Shown here: positions 7,843 to 16,618 of the stretch, piece after piece
Layout: each line of letters begins with the position of its first letter
Numbering within the stretch: the first letter of the stretch is position 1
Assembly: GCF_049723905.1 (NCBI RefSeq)
Contig: NZ_JBJKFD010000001.1
Location: 930,001 to 994,000 of the forward strand
Source: G963665185 sp049723905
Lineage (GTDB): Bacteria; Desulfobacterota; Desulfovibrionia; Desulfovibrionales; Desulfovibrionaceae
Reading direction: 5' to 3'
Length of the DNA stretch: 64,000 nt
Translations under genes and position numbers: made by a program
Notes under the pieces: model-generated
What the model was told of the DNA's origin: nothing
The model's database searches: none
The model's input: the letters and a program-made list of their open reading frames with translations, nothing else

Positions 7843-8598
7843 ATGGCAAAAAAACAACGCGCAGATCATCTCGTCCATGCCCAGGGGTTGGCAGAGAGCC
7901 GGGAACAGGCAAAACGGCTGATCATGGCGGGCAAGGTTTTTATGGCCCGGGGTGAGCTGCCGGTACGGGTTGACAAGCCCGGCCAGCAGCTCACCCCGGA
8001 CATGCTTTTCGAAATCCGGGGAGTGGAGCGTTTTGTGAGCAGAGGCGGCTACAAGCTGCTTACGGCCATAGAACATTTCGAACTGAATGTTGCGGGCATG
8101 GTGGGCCTAGATGCTGGTGCATCAACAGGTGGTTTTACCGACTGTCTACTGCAGCATGGCGCGTCCAGGGTTTATGCCGTGGATGTTGGCCACGGCCAGT
8201 TGCACGAACGCATGCGCACCGATGCCAGAGTCATCAATATGGAACGGACAAACCTGCGGACCGCAGGTCCAGACTTGATCCCCGAAAAAGTAGACATTGT
8301 CGTGGCAGACGTGTCGTTCATCTCTCTTACAAAAATTATCCCTCCCTGCCTGCAGTTTCACCGTCCCCAAGGACTGGTTGTGGCCATGGTCAAACCACAG
8401 TTTGAACTGGAGCCCCATCAGATAGGCAAAGGAGTGGTTAGGGACGAAGAACTGCAACTGCTGGCAGTAAAAAAAATCACCGATTTTTGCAGGGACGAGC
8501 TGGGACTCATATGCCGGGGAGTGGTACCATCCCGCATAAAAGGCCCCAAGGGAAACCAGGAATACCTCACCTTGTTTGAGTCGGAGCCCTGCGCATGA
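7843..8598 (+). CDS. tlyA: TlyA-family rRNA (cytidine-2'-O)-methyltransferase
   Basis: TlyA 2'-O-methylates cytidines in 16S and/or 23S rRNA. The protein has 251 residues, with an S4 RNA-binding domain in residues 1-60 and an FtsJ-type methyltransferase domain after it. Visible are the catalytic-lysine segment RGGYKLL (Lys71), the SAM loop GLDAGASTGGFTDCLL from residue 88, VVADVSFISLTKI, and the second lysine in VKPQFELE. The family is often annotated as hemolysin A, but the sequence is that of an RNA methyltransferase. Its stop overlaps the next start by 4 bases. Confidence 0.93.
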   Translation: MAKKQRADHLVHAQGLAESREQAKRLIMAGKVFMARGELPVRVDKPGQQLTPDMLFEIRGVERFVSRGGYKLLTAIEHFELNVAGMVGLDAGASTGGFTDCLLQHGASRVYAVDVGHGQLHERMRTDARVINMERTNLRTAGPDLIPEKVDIVVADVSFISLTKIIPPCLQFHRPQGLVVAMVKPQFELEPHQIGKGVVRDEELQLLAVKKITDFCRDELGLICRGVVPSRIKGPKGNQEYLTLFESEPCA

Positions 8599-9500
8599 TT
8601 CGTGGGGCTCTGCTCGCCATTCTTTCTGCAATATGTTTTGGGTGCATGGCTGTTCAGATTAAGCTGGCCTATGGTTTGGGAATGGATGAGTGGGATATTC
8701 TCATTTGCCGTTTTGTATTTGGCAGCCTGTTCCTTTTTCTTTTTCTTACCATTACCGGCGGCTCAAAAAGCTTCAAAATCAGCTTTCAAAAACTCTTGGC
8801 TGTTGCGGCTACGGGGATGGTCGTTTACGTAGCCCAAAGCCTTTGTTTCTCGCTTGCCCTCAAATATATATCTGCTTCAACCACCGCCCTGATCTTTTAC
8901 GGTTATCCTGCAACCGTCACCCTGCTTTCCGTTCTCCTGGGGAAAGCCAAACCGACACGGACGATAGTAACAGCAGTTATCAGTGTCTCACTGGGGTGCG
9001 GGCTGGTTTTTTTCGACGCCTTTTCCAGAGGAGCACACTCGCTCGGGTTGGCTTACGCGCTTGGTGCCCTAAGTATTTTCAGCCTTAACCTGCTGATGGT
9101 GCAATGGCTTCTTCAGGGGGAAAAACCGCTGAGCATCAGCTTTTACATGATTCTATTCACCGCGGTAGGCTATTGCATTGTAGGCGGTCCCCAACGGTTG
9201 CTCAACCTTACAAATGTCCAACTTGTTCTCGGGGCGAGCTTGGGCCTTATTCCCACGGCTATGGCCATAGGCCTGCTGTATCAGGCAATAGAAAGAGTTG
9301 GCAGCGCTTACGCCTCGATTTTTTCCTCTTTTGAACCCCTTGCGACGCTTGCCTTGGCCCATTTTATACTGGGAGATTCTGTGGTCATTTTCCAAATCGT
9401 GGGAGCGGCCTTTATACTTTACGGCATTATTCTTCCAAACCTCAGGGCACTTCAAGAAAAACACAGAGTCCTCAACGCCGGAGGCATTTCCTCGTTATGA
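8595..9500 (+). CDS. EamA/DMT-superfamily transporter
   Basis: This inner-membrane protein has 301 residues and about ten hydrophobic helices in two tandem EamA repeats, the layout of drug/metabolite transporters. The first repeat includes LALKYISASTTALIFYGYPA. The second ends with GSAYASIFSSFEPLATLALAHFILGD, a typical DMT segment. The substrate is unknown. It overlaps tlyA by ATGA at 8595 and is itself overlapped by the next gene, so the three are translationally coupled. Confidence 0.9.
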   Translation: MIRGALLAILSAICFGCMAVQIKLAYGLGMDEWDILICRFVFGSLFLFLFLTITGGSKSFKISFQKLLAVAATGMVVYVAQSLCFSLALKYISASTTALIFYGYPATVTLLSVLLGKAKPTRTIVTAVISVSLGCGLVFFDAFSRGAHSLGLAYALGALSIFSLNLLMVQWLLQGEKPLSISFYMILFTAVGYCIVGGPQRLLNLTNVQLVLGASLGLIPTAMAIGLLYQAIERVGSAYASIFSSFEPLATLALAHFILGDSVVIFQIVGAAFILYGIILPNLRALQEKHRVLNAGGISSL

Positions 9501-9772
9501 CCCAATACCTTCCGACTGGCATAACCTTTCTGACGTTCATATTTCTCATCCATATTTTCGTCTGCTTCGCTTTTGCCGTACTCATCGACCGAAAACGTCG
9601 AGGCCGGCGCCAAGGGCTTTACCTTTTCCTCGGCTATTTCTATCCAATTTTCGGACTGGGTTTCGGTATCACAGCTTTGGTCAAAGGCGAGTACCCACAG
9701 GGAATATCCATGGTTGCTACCGGTATTTTTCTCTTTGCAATCTTTCGAAAAAAGGCCAAGAGAAAACGGTAG
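9497..9772 (+). CDS. Small two- or three-helix membrane protein, unknown function
   Basis: A 91-residue protein that starts inside the stop of the transporter gene (ATGA at 9497). It has a hydrophobic helix at about residues 9-28, a basic loop (DRKRRGRRQ), a second hydrophobic region and a basic end (RKKAKRKR). It is followed 25 bases later by a clear terminator, so it closes the operon. No family was recognised. The coupling argues that it is expressed. Confidence 0.7.
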   Translation: MTQYLPTGITFLTFIFLIHIFVCFAFAVLIDRKRRGRRQGLYLFLGYFYPIFGLGFGITALVKGEYPQGISMVATGIFLFAIFRKKAKRKR

Positions 9773-9797
9773 TAAAAGCCTTTGCGCACACCACAAG

Positions 9798-9833
9798 AAA
9801 AGCCCGGTCCGCAGAACGAACCGGGCTTTTTTA
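9798..9833 (+). terminator. Rho-independent terminator after the tlyA operon
   Basis: A perfect stem AAGCCCGGT/ACCGGGCTT with a loop of about 12 bases, followed by TTTTTT. It closes the 6369-9772 plus-strand block. Confidence 0.9.
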
Positions 9834-9850
9834 ATAAATAGGGAAAAAAG

Positions 9851-10111
9851 CTACGACTTCGAGGGACACTTACCGGCAGCACATGGCGCCGTCGTGTTCA
9901 AGTGTTTGGGACGGGCAGCTGGATGCATCATTTTTACGCTGTCCAGACCGGAAAACGGAGTTGTCCGCCCCGTCTTGAAAGAAGTCGCAGAGATGAGCCG
10001 TTTGGACTTTCCGCCACATTTGGGGCAGGCGGGGTGTTCAACAGCATCACTCGGACCAAAATCCTCGAACTCATGTGCGCACTCAAGACAGGCATATTCA
10101 TACAGAGGCAT
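9851..10111 (-). CDS. FmdB-type zinc-ribbon protein
   Basis: An 86-residue protein beginning MPLYEYACLECAHEFE, the hallmark of FmdB/CxxC_CXXC_SSSS regulators. Two CxxC pairs (CLEC and CPKC) form the zinc ribbon. A second pair of cysteines sits at the C-terminus (CAAGKC). FmdB homologues have been proposed to regulate C1-metabolism genes, but a general role is not established. It faces the terminator at 9798-9833. Confidence 0.9.
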   Translation of the reverse strand: MPLYEYACLECAHEFEDFGPSDAVEHPACPKCGGKSKRLISATSFKTGRTTPFSGLDSVKMMHPAARPKHLNTTAPCAAGKCPSKS

Positions 10112-10318
10112 TTTTACGCTCCAGGCGTTTACTGGCTATTTTGAAAACGGCAATTGAAGGCAAAGTCGTAGATTTACCTTGCACCACGCGGATGTCAAGC
10201 TGACCGATCAAAAAAAGCCCCAGATACGAAAGTCTCAATACTCCGCATACTAGGGCAACAAAATTCTTTGAAACAAATATCTACAAATTCCCGACTACTC
10301 ATCTCTCCAAGATACGCT

Positions 10319-10540
10319 CTACAAAAAAGAATCTCTGTATGGAGTCTGGTGGTAATTGAAGGACTCTGCGTGGTAAGGACAACTTCGGCAGTACACTGTC
10401 ACTTCCCCTGCATACTTATGCACAGAAACCTTCCCCCCGCAATATGGGCACCGAAGCGTTGTCAGTGTTTTCTGAGCAAGCGTCAGCAGCGCTTTGTCAC
10501 GATGGGAGCATACATTGCATATGGATCGGAAAATTCCCAT
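10319..10540 (-). CDS. Small zinc-ribbon-like protein, unknown function
   Basis: A 73-residue protein from the ATG at 10540 (MGIFRSICNVC). Three CxxC pairs are visible: CNVC, CPYC and CRSC, the last followed by PYHAESFNYHQ with two histidines. This suggests a zinc-binding fold. The frame extends upstream to an ATG at 10582 and a TTG at 10603, neither with a convincing ribbon or ribosome-binding site, so the start is uncertain. It lies between fmdB-like and radical SAM genes, all on the minus strand. No family was recognised. Confidence 0.6.
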   Translation of the reverse strand: MGIFRSICNVCSHRDKALLTLAQKTLTTLRCPYCGGKVSVHKYAGEVTVYCRSCPYHAESFNYHQTPYRDSFL

Positions 10541-10632
10541 AATTTGCAGCCTTGGATTCAAATTATCTCGATCCTGTTTCATATATAAGTAATAACGTAA
10601 CAAAAAACAAGGCTCAAAAAAAAATCTATTCT

Positions 10633-11502
10633 TTACAGCCGGCGCAAAGAGTCTGGTCGAAGCATCTCCTCCCCAGCAAGACCATTTTGAATCTGCCGGA
10701 GAATCCGTTGCTTATCACGAGGAAATCGAGCACTAATGGGCAGGTAATTTGAGGCATGGTTGGCAAAAAAGAGTCCTTTGCTCAGCTCGGTGTGAACAAC
10801 CAACTCATACAATTCTCGCAACATTCCCTGGCTATCAGGCAACTCAAAACGGCCGTCTTCAGCCATTGCAAACAAAGGGGTCCCGGGAACAAGCATAAGG
10901 GTCAAAGCCGCTGCCTGTTCCGGATTCATCTTGCTCAAGGCTCTGCCTGTTGCCCGTGCGTGCTCCATAGATCTAGCTGTTCCCCCCAATCCAAGGATCA
11001 CGGAAACGTTACGCTTCATTCCAGCTTCGCCCGCTCGTTGCCCCTGGAGCACGATATCCGAGGCTGAGCCGTGTTTGCCCATGGCCTCAAGAGTCACATT
11101 GTCTCCCGACTCCAAGCCGATATAAACGGTGCCCAACCCCGCGCTACGCAGCTCCTTCAGCTGTGCGTCGGACTTCATTGCCAACGCCTTGGCGCTTGCA
11201 TAAGAGGACACGCGTGTAATCTGCGGAAGCCTCTTCCGAATGGTTTCCAGCAGGCTGATCAATTTTGCGTGGGGAATTATCAGAGCGTCGCCATCACACA
11301 AAAAAAGCCTGCGCACAAAGGCATAGTGTTCGGCGGCATAGGCAAGGTCATCCAGAACAATCGCATCCGGTTTTATGGAAAAGCGTTTGTCTTTATAAGC
11401 ACCGCAAAAAGCACATTTGTTGTGGGAACATCCCGTAGTAACTTGGAGTAGGATGCTATCCGCCTCACTTGGCGGACGAATAATTCGACCTTGGTAATCC
11501 AT
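10633..11502 (-). CDS. Radical SAM domain protein
   Basis: A 289-residue protein. Near residue 25 is GCSHNKCAFCGAYKDKRF, which provides three cysteines for a [4Fe-4S] cluster with CxxxxCxxC spacing, as in a COG1032-like subgroup, rather than the classical CxxxCxxC. Later blocks are RLFLCDGDALI, YIGLESGDN and a Gly-rich VSVILGLGG, all usual in Elp3/MiaB-type SAM barrels. No auxiliary domain or B12-binding domain is present. The reaction cannot be inferred from context. Confidence 0.87.
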   Translation of the reverse strand: MDYQGRIIRPPSEADSILLQVTTGCSHNKCAFCGAYKDKRFSIKPDAIVLDDLAYAAEHYAFVRRLFLCDGDALIIPHAKLISLLETIRKRLPQITRVSSYASAKALAMKSDAQLKELRSAGLGTVYIGLESGDNVTLEAMGKHGSASDIVLQGQRAGEAGMKRNVSVILGLGGTARSMEHARATGRALSKMNPEQAAALTLMLVPGTPLFAMAEDGRFELPDSQGMLRELYELVVHTELSKGLFFANHASNYLPISARFPRDKQRILRQIQNGLAGEEMLRPDSLRRL

Positions 11503-11561
11503 GCAGGAAAGATAACCGGAATTTCAAACGAAGAAAACAGGAGAAAAACGTCCTGGAAAAT

Positions 11562-12506
11562 TCAGCCCAAATGCAGGCTCCCTAGCATCAGTATGCCACC
11601 CATAAAGAAAACAATGAGTCCTCCCAACAGGGACAAGACTCTATGCAGCAAACGATACGCCAACTCATGGTTGGTCATGGTGGCAAGTATCGCTCCCCGA
11701 AACAAGACCGTACCGACAGAAACTCCCGAAAGGGCTAATCCCATACCGAGTGAAATGGCAACCATGGCAGCATACCCGGCATGTGCAATCCCCAAAGTGA
11801 CTGCAAAAATCAACACCATTGCCGCTCCAGGGCATGGAACCAAGCCTGCAGCCAGTGCCATGGCCCAAAGCCGGCCGTTCCCTTTAGATGATCCCTCTGA
11901 TGACTCTAGTTCTTTTTTCCCCGCCACCAGCATATCCCACAGCGTATCGAAAATCATAAAAGCGCCTAGGCATGCAACAAGTCCAAAGCTTACAGGCTCC
12001 AGATACAACGCGCCTGCCCCAGACAATGCATTCCCTCCCCCCAAGAGCCAATATCCGCCAACCACAAGAACGGATGCCGAAAGCACATGGAATCCCATAG
12101 TAAGGAATCCAAACAGCAGTCCCAGCCATATTCTGCCGGGGCGGGTCATGAAATACCCAGCCGCCAATACTTTTCCGTGCCCCGGCCCCAACGCATGGAT
12201 GAAACCATAAGCAAAAGCGAGCGCTATAAAAATCCAAAAGGACCGCCCGTAAGGATGGGCAATAATATCATCCGCCTTATCCGCCATGGTGTTGCGAATT
12301 ACCAACTGCCACCGAGTAACAACATGAATGGCATGGCTGACAAAGGAAGGAAGCGGTATATCATTACCGGACACCTTCGCTCTCAGTCCCTTCTGCCCCT
12401 CCGAAGCTGAACGCGCGGAAGTGAATGGATTGCCCTGTGCCGAGCCTTTTGTGACAGTGATACAACACATACAGATGCACAAAAAAAGCGGAAGGATACG
12501 CATCAT
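11562..12506 (-). CDS. NicO-family nickel/cobalt transporter
   Basis: NicO/RcnA-type proteins move Ni2+ or Co2+ across the inner membrane. This one has 314 residues, an N-terminal signal-like helix, and the family motif IHALGPGHGK (His104, His110) in a membrane helix. The GLVPCPGAAMVLIFA segment near the C-terminal third is also family-typical. It starts inside the stop of the DUF1007 gene (12503-12506), a pairing frequent for this family. Direction (uptake or efflux) cannot be decided from sequence. Confidence 0.9.
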   Translation of the reverse strand: MMRILPLFLCICMCCITVTKGSAQGNPFTSARSASEGQKGLRAKVSGNDIPLPSFVSHAIHVVTRWQLVIRNTMADKADDIIAHPYGRSFWIFIALAFAYGFIHALGPGHGKVLAAGYFMTRPGRIWLGLLFGFLTMGFHVLSASVLVVGGYWLLGGGNALSGAGALYLEPVSFGLVACLGAFMIFDTLWDMLVAGKKELESSEGSSKGNGRLWAMALAAGLVPCPGAAMVLIFAVTLGIAHAGYAAMVAISLGMGLALSGVSVGTVLFRGAILATMTNHELAYRLLHRVLSLLGGLIVFFMGGILMLGSLHLG

Positions 12507-13243
12507 TTGAGTTTGAACCTGATAATTGCAGCACTTGGGATAATCTGCCCATGAAAATATGCCATGCTGGGAACTTCTTCCATAGTTGTCTCAACTATGA
12601 ACCTGTCTGTCAGCCCTTGGAGGCTGATCCCTCCTTGCGAGTCGTCCAGCCCCACCTCATCCTTAAATCTATCAAAGTCCCCTGGATTGGCTGGAGCGTT
12701 ATTTGCTGCGAACTGTGGATCTGCAAGAGGATCGATTCCAGCTCCGTCGCTACCTGGTGTGCATACAAACAAACAAGTGTAAAATGTGACGTCGTACGAT
12801 GCCACAGCTGCCGTATGAAATTTCTTTCCGGCCTCGATGTTTAACGGAAGAAAGAACTCATAGACCATCTTCCCCTTTTCCAGATAGGCGTCAAAATCCA
12901 TGGCATTTTGCAGCTGCTGCATTTTCCCGTCTACCTGGACATGGGTAAAGTAGTCATACTCACTCAGCAAACTGAAACTCTTTGTCCGAAGAGCTTCAAT
13001 TTCAGCCTCATCCAATTTCCCGTCATGATTTTCATGTATAAAATCCAGGATTGTAACAGTCAGCATGGGGTCCATCCGCCATTTTTGCCGAACCCCAGCC
13101 AACCCTTTTTCATCAAAAACAGCAGTCAAGTAAGTTTCTACAAAGGCATGGGGATGAGCAAAAGCGTGCCCGCTCTCCAAAAGGACAAGAAATAAAGTAA
13201 CTAGAAGGCACGCCCCACCCCGCCAAGAAATACAGAATCGCAT
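12503..13243 (-). CDS. DUF1007-family exported protein, partner of NicO
   Basis: A 246-residue secreted protein from the ATG at 13243, which has AGGAA upstream. The frame extends 49 codons further but without a credible start. A signal peptide (hydrophobic residues about 8-28) ends at HAFAHPHAFVET; the HPHAF sequence right after cleavage is the DUF1007 hallmark and could bind metal. It is translationally coupled to the NicO gene. The family is usually found with Ni/Co transporters, so it is likely an accessory periplasmic metal handler. Confidence 0.88.
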   Translation of the reverse strand: MRFCISWRGGACLLVTLFLVLLESGHAFAHPHAFVETYLTAVFDEKGLAGVRQKWRMDPMLTVTILDFIHENHDGKLDEAEIEALRTKSFSLLSEYDYFTHVQVDGKMQQLQNAMDFDAYLEKGKMVYEFFLPLNIEAGKKFHTAAVASYDVTFYTCLFVCTPGSDGAGIDPLADPQFAANNAPANPGDFDRFKDEVGLDDSQGGISLQGLTDRFIVETTMEEVPSMAYFHGQIIPSAAIIRFKLK

Positions 13244-13505
13244 GTAAATTCCTGTTGTTATTGTTTGGAAGGCCCCAATACAATGTATATAAAATGACTG
13301 CAATACACCCTTCAAATCCCCGCTCAGGGCATCCTCAAATAAAAAAAGTATGCCTACTTTTAAAGCAACAACACGCCCAACAAAGTACACTCATCATCTT
13401 ATGGTTCATTTTTTCTATTGATTTTAAAAATGAAGATATGTATCAACCACTGATTGCTGAAATTGATTATCACAACCATACTCATATACAAACAAGGAGA
13501 CGCAG
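13244..13505. promoter_or_regulatory. Divergent regulatory region between NicO/DUF1007 and feoAB
   Basis: This AT-rich interval separates the two divergent metal-transport operons. It holds an 11-base palindrome ATACAATGTAT at 13278-13288 near the DUF1007 side and a Fur-like site on the feoA side. No coding frame or riboswitch was recognised. Confidence 0.5.
13459..13477 (+). promoter_or_regulatory. Candidate Fur box upstream of feoA
   Basis: The 19 bases GAAATTGATTATCACAACC match the classical Fur consensus (GATAATGATAATCATTATC) at 13 of 19 positions, including the central TGAT and ATCA. It lies 28 bases before the feoA start, where bound Fur-Fe2+ would block transcription. Confidence 0.45.
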
Positions 13506-13733
13506 ATGACCTTGTTGAGCGACATTCCCCCTGGCAGACAATGCTGCATACGGAAACTACGGGCCAAAGGCTGCCTTGGAAGGCGACTTATGGACCTTGG
13601 ATTTCACCCTGGAGTTCGGGCAAAAGTTTTGAGGAATGCTCCTCTCCTGGATCCAGTTGAAATCATGATCAATGGAAGTCTCCTCAGCATCCGACATGAA
13701 GAAGCCAGACAGGTGGAGGTAGACGACAAATGA
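13506..13733 (+). CDS. feoA: Ferrous iron transport protein FeoA
   Basis: FeoA is the small SH3-like cytoplasmic partner of FeoB. The 75-residue protein begins TLLSDIPPGRQCCIRKL and contains GCLGRRLMDLGFHPGVRAKVLRNAP, the FeoA core, then IRHEEARQVEV. A strong AAGGAG lies upstream of the ATG. It overlaps feoB by 4 bases (13730-13733), giving coupled synthesis. Confidence 0.95.
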   Translation: MTLLSDIPPGRQCCIRKLRAKGCLGRRLMDLGFHPGVRAKVLRNAPLLDPVEIMINGSLLSIRHEEARQVEVDDK

Positions 13734-16216
13734 GTAAGCCCATTCTGGCAGCTTTGGCCGGTCAACCCAATTCCGGCAAATCGACACTCTTCAACATGCT
13801 CACCGGCGCACGTCAGCATGTAGCCAATTATCCAGGCGTTACCGTAGAGAAAAAGGCGGGCGTCTTCGTCCATGAAGGACGCAAAGTCGACCTTATTGAC
13901 CTTCCCGGGACATACAGCCTTACTTCCTACTCTTTGGAAGAGCGGGTTGCCCGTGATTTTATCCTCAATGAGCACCCCTCGGTCGTCACCAACGTGCTGG
14001 ATGCATCCAATCTTCGCCGTGGACTGGCCTTCAGCCTGCAGCTTCTGGAATTGGGTGTTCCTTTGGTGCTGGTGGCGAACATGATGGATATTGTAAATAA
14101 ACGTGGTGCCAAACTCGACTTACCCAAACTTTCCCAACAACTGGGAGTCCCTGTTGTCGGATCCAATGCTCAAAAAGGAGAAGGCGTTGCTGAAACCGCA
14201 AGCGCTATAGTTTCAGCTTCCGAAAATCCTCAGGTACCCTCTATGCGGGTCGACTACGGCCCCATGACGCCACACCTGGACACACTGGAGCAAGCGCTCC
14301 AGGGCATTGAGACAGATGTGCCCCACCGCTGGCTGGCCATCAAACTCATGGAAAACGATGCAGGAGTACGCGAACTGATATCCAAATATATCCCTGCTCC
14401 GGACGATATTCTCTCCACCGCTGCCCGCGAAAGAGAAGCCTTTGAAGCAGCATACGACTTGGATCCGGAAGTACATACTGCCCATTGCCGCAACGAAACG
14501 GCAGACGCTCTCGCCCAAGAATGCACTCACAGTACAGATGATAAAGGCGACACCTTTTCGGACCGCATCGACGCCATTGTCTGCCACAGAATTTTAGGGC
14601 CACTGGTCATGCTGGGTGTGATTCTCCTGCTCTATTACCTCGCTATCGACGTAGGCTACAAGCTTACCGAGCCCCTCATCGGCTGGCTTCTTGCTGCCAA
14701 GGCAAGCATTCTCTCGCTGCTGCCAAATGCCGGAATGATTGAAGACCCAATGATCAGATCACTGGGGATCTGGTTTATGGACAGCATGATTGCTCTGTTA
14801 ACATATATACCTATATTTCTAATACTCTTCGGGCTGATCGCTATATTGGAAGACAGCGGTTACATGCCACGCATGGCGTTCATGCTGGACAGGCTGTTTC
14901 GAAACTTTGGTCTGCACGGACAATCGACCCTGCCGCTCATTCTCGGCGGAATATACATGGGTGGTTGTGCGGTCCCAGGCGTAATGGCAACCAAAGGCAT
15001 TCCTGATGAGCGCGCCCGTATAGCCACAATTCTAATCGTCCCGATGATGAACTGCCTGGCGAAAGTACCGCTTTACGTCCTGCTGATCTCCGCTTTTTTC
15101 AGCCAGACCAAAACACTCGCCATGTTTTTCATTTCAACGGTGACGATATTCATGGCACTCCCGGTTGCCAAGATTCTGAGTCTCACCCTGCTCAAGGACA
15201 AAGAAACTGCACCATTCCTCATGGAAATGCCGACATATCACATTCCCACCTTACGGACTGTGGCTGGCCGTGCCGTGGAACGGACCTGGCTGTTCCTCAA
15301 AAAAATCGTCACCATTGTGGCAGCGGTTTCAGTCATTATCTTCGCCCTTCTGCAGTACCCAGGAATTACGCAGGAAAATATAGGGAAATATCAGGAACAA
15401 TGGGACCGTGCCGTGACCACCTTTGAAAAGAAAATCGGCTCCGGCAATATATACGCCCCTGCACTCTCCAAGGACGGCCTTGGCCGCTTTATTCTGTACA
15501 GTGAAAATTACAAACAAGCACGTATGGGAGTTACAGACCAGGAGGCTGCAAACAAAATATTTGAAGAATATCAGCAGCAGAATCCCACCTTTGCGGCATT
15601 GCTCAAGCCCGCCAAAGCAGACAAAGACGCCAAGAAAGTCAAACAGGCAATGCGGGGTGTGATCAAGACACGTAAAAAAATACGGCTGACCATGCACAAG
15701 GAGCGACTGAATTCGAGTTTTCTGGGTCGATTGGGCGAATCCCTGACCCCTATCACCAAGTACGCCGGATTCGACGCCAAAGTGAATATATCGTTGCTGG
15801 CTGCGTTTGCCGCCAAAGAGAGTACAGTTTCTACCCTTGGCGCACTCTACACCTCAGACGTTGCCAACCAGTCCCTTGATTCCAGAATTCAGGACTCCAG
15901 CACCGGTTTTACCCCGTTGCACGCATTGGCTTTAATGTTGTTCATGGCTTTATATCCGCCCTGCATTGCCACTTCGATTATGGTTAAAATCCAGTCCGGA
16001 TCTTGGAAGTGGATGGCCTTTTCCATTTGCTACCAGATGTTTCTAGGACTTGGAGTGGCCACTCTGGTTTACTCAGGAGGAGTTTTCTTTGGACTTAACG
16101 GCCTGCAGGCTATGGGCGCATTCTATGCTCTGGCCGTAGCTGTAACCCTGGCGACAGGATTATATAACCCTTCCCCATCACCGCAACCATTACCCAACAA
16201 GGAGATGCACGCATGA
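13730..16216 (+). CDS. feoB: Ferrous iron transporter FeoB
   Basis: FeoB is the inner-membrane Fe2+ uptake permease with an N-terminal G domain. GQPNSGKST at residues 11-19 is the P-loop (Lys17), GVTVEKK the switch I, DLPGTYSL G3 and NMMD the guanine-specificity motif. Membrane helices begin near residue 285. The two gate motifs are GGCAVPGVMATKGI and AAKESTVSTLGALY. The protein has 828 residues, longer than the usual 770 or so. The excess is a hydrophilic Lys-rich insert of about 120 residues (from about 545) between membrane segments. It is the core of a four-gene iron operon. Confidence 0.95.
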   Translation: MSKPILAALAGQPNSGKSTLFNMLTGARQHVANYPGVTVEKKAGVFVHEGRKVDLIDLPGTYSLTSYSLEERVARDFILNEHPSVVTNVLDASNLRRGLAFSLQLLELGVPLVLVANMMDIVNKRGAKLDLPKLSQQLGVPVVGSNAQKGEGVAETASAIVSASENPQVPSMRVDYGPMTPHLDTLEQALQGIETDVPHRWLAIKLMENDAGVRELISKYIPAPDDILSTAAREREAFEAAYDLDPEVHTAHCRNETADALAQECTHSTDDKGDTFSDRIDAIVCHRILGPLVMLGVILLLYYLAIDVGYKLTEPLIGWLLAAKASILSLLPNAGMIEDPMIRSLGIWFMDSMIALLTYIPIFLILFGLIAILEDSGYMPRMAFMLDRLFRNFGLHGQSTLPLILGGIYMGGCAVPGVMATKGIPDERARIATILIVPMMNCLAKVPLYVLLISAFFSQTKTLAMFFISTVTIFMALPVAKILSLTLLKDKETAPFLMEMPTYHIPTLRTVAGRAVERTWLFLKKIVTIVAAVSVIIFALLQYPGITQENIGKYQEQWDRAVTTFEKKIGSGNIYAPALSKDGLGRFILYSENYKQARMGVTDQEAANKIFEEYQQQNPTFAALLKPAKADKDAKKVKQAMRGVIKTRKKIRLTMHKERLNSSFLGRLGESLTPITKYAGFDAKVNISLLAAFAAKESTVSTLGALYTSDVANQSLDSRIQDSSTGFTPLHALALMLFMALYPPCIATSIMVKIQSGSWKWMAFSICYQMFLGLGVATLVYSGGVFFGLNGLQAMGAFYALAVAVTLATGLYNPSPSPQPLPNKEMHA

Positions 16217-16536
16217 AAAAATGCAAATTCACCGCAATCCTGGCCCTGATGGCCCTTCTGGCAACTGCCTCCGTAGCAATGGCTCATACCCCCCTGTGCA
16301 ATTGTTTCGACAATGGCGATGGCACCATCACATGCGAAGGCGGATTCTCTGATGGTTCATCAGCTGCAGGTGTTCAAATGACGGTTCTCGATGCATCGAA
16401 AAAGACGCTGGAGGAAGGCAAGATGAATGAATTCAGCGAATTCTCCTTTAAAAAGCCTGCTGGTGACTACACGGTCCGTTTTTATGCTGGCGAAGGGCAT
16501 GAAGTGTTGGTCGAAAGCAAGAACATCGTCGAGTAA
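16213..16536 (+). CDS. Small exported protein with Cys-rich N-terminus, feo-linked
   Basis: A 107-residue protein coupled to feoB by a 4-base overlap. A signal peptide (residues 1-24, ending SVAMA) is followed by HTPLCNCFDNGDGTITCEGG, with three cysteines and a histidine close to the mature N-terminus. The rest looks like a beta-sandwich of the carboxypeptidase-regulatory type (GVQMTVLDASKKTL, AGDYTVRFYAGEGHEV). A periplasmic metal-binding or metal-sensing role beside FeoB is plausible from position and cysteines, but no function is known to me. Confidence 0.78.
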   Translation: MKKCKFTAILALMALLATASVAMAHTPLCNCFDNGDGTITCEGGFSDGSSAAGVQMTVLDASKKTLEEGKMNEFSEFSFKKPAGDYTVRFYAGEGHEVLVESKNIVE

Positions 16537-16618
16537 AAGACCTTGGGAATAATGCAGGGGGCTGAAGCCCTCTGCCCAACTAGTGATAAAGAAAACCAAA
16601 ATCACCTAGGAGAAAACA

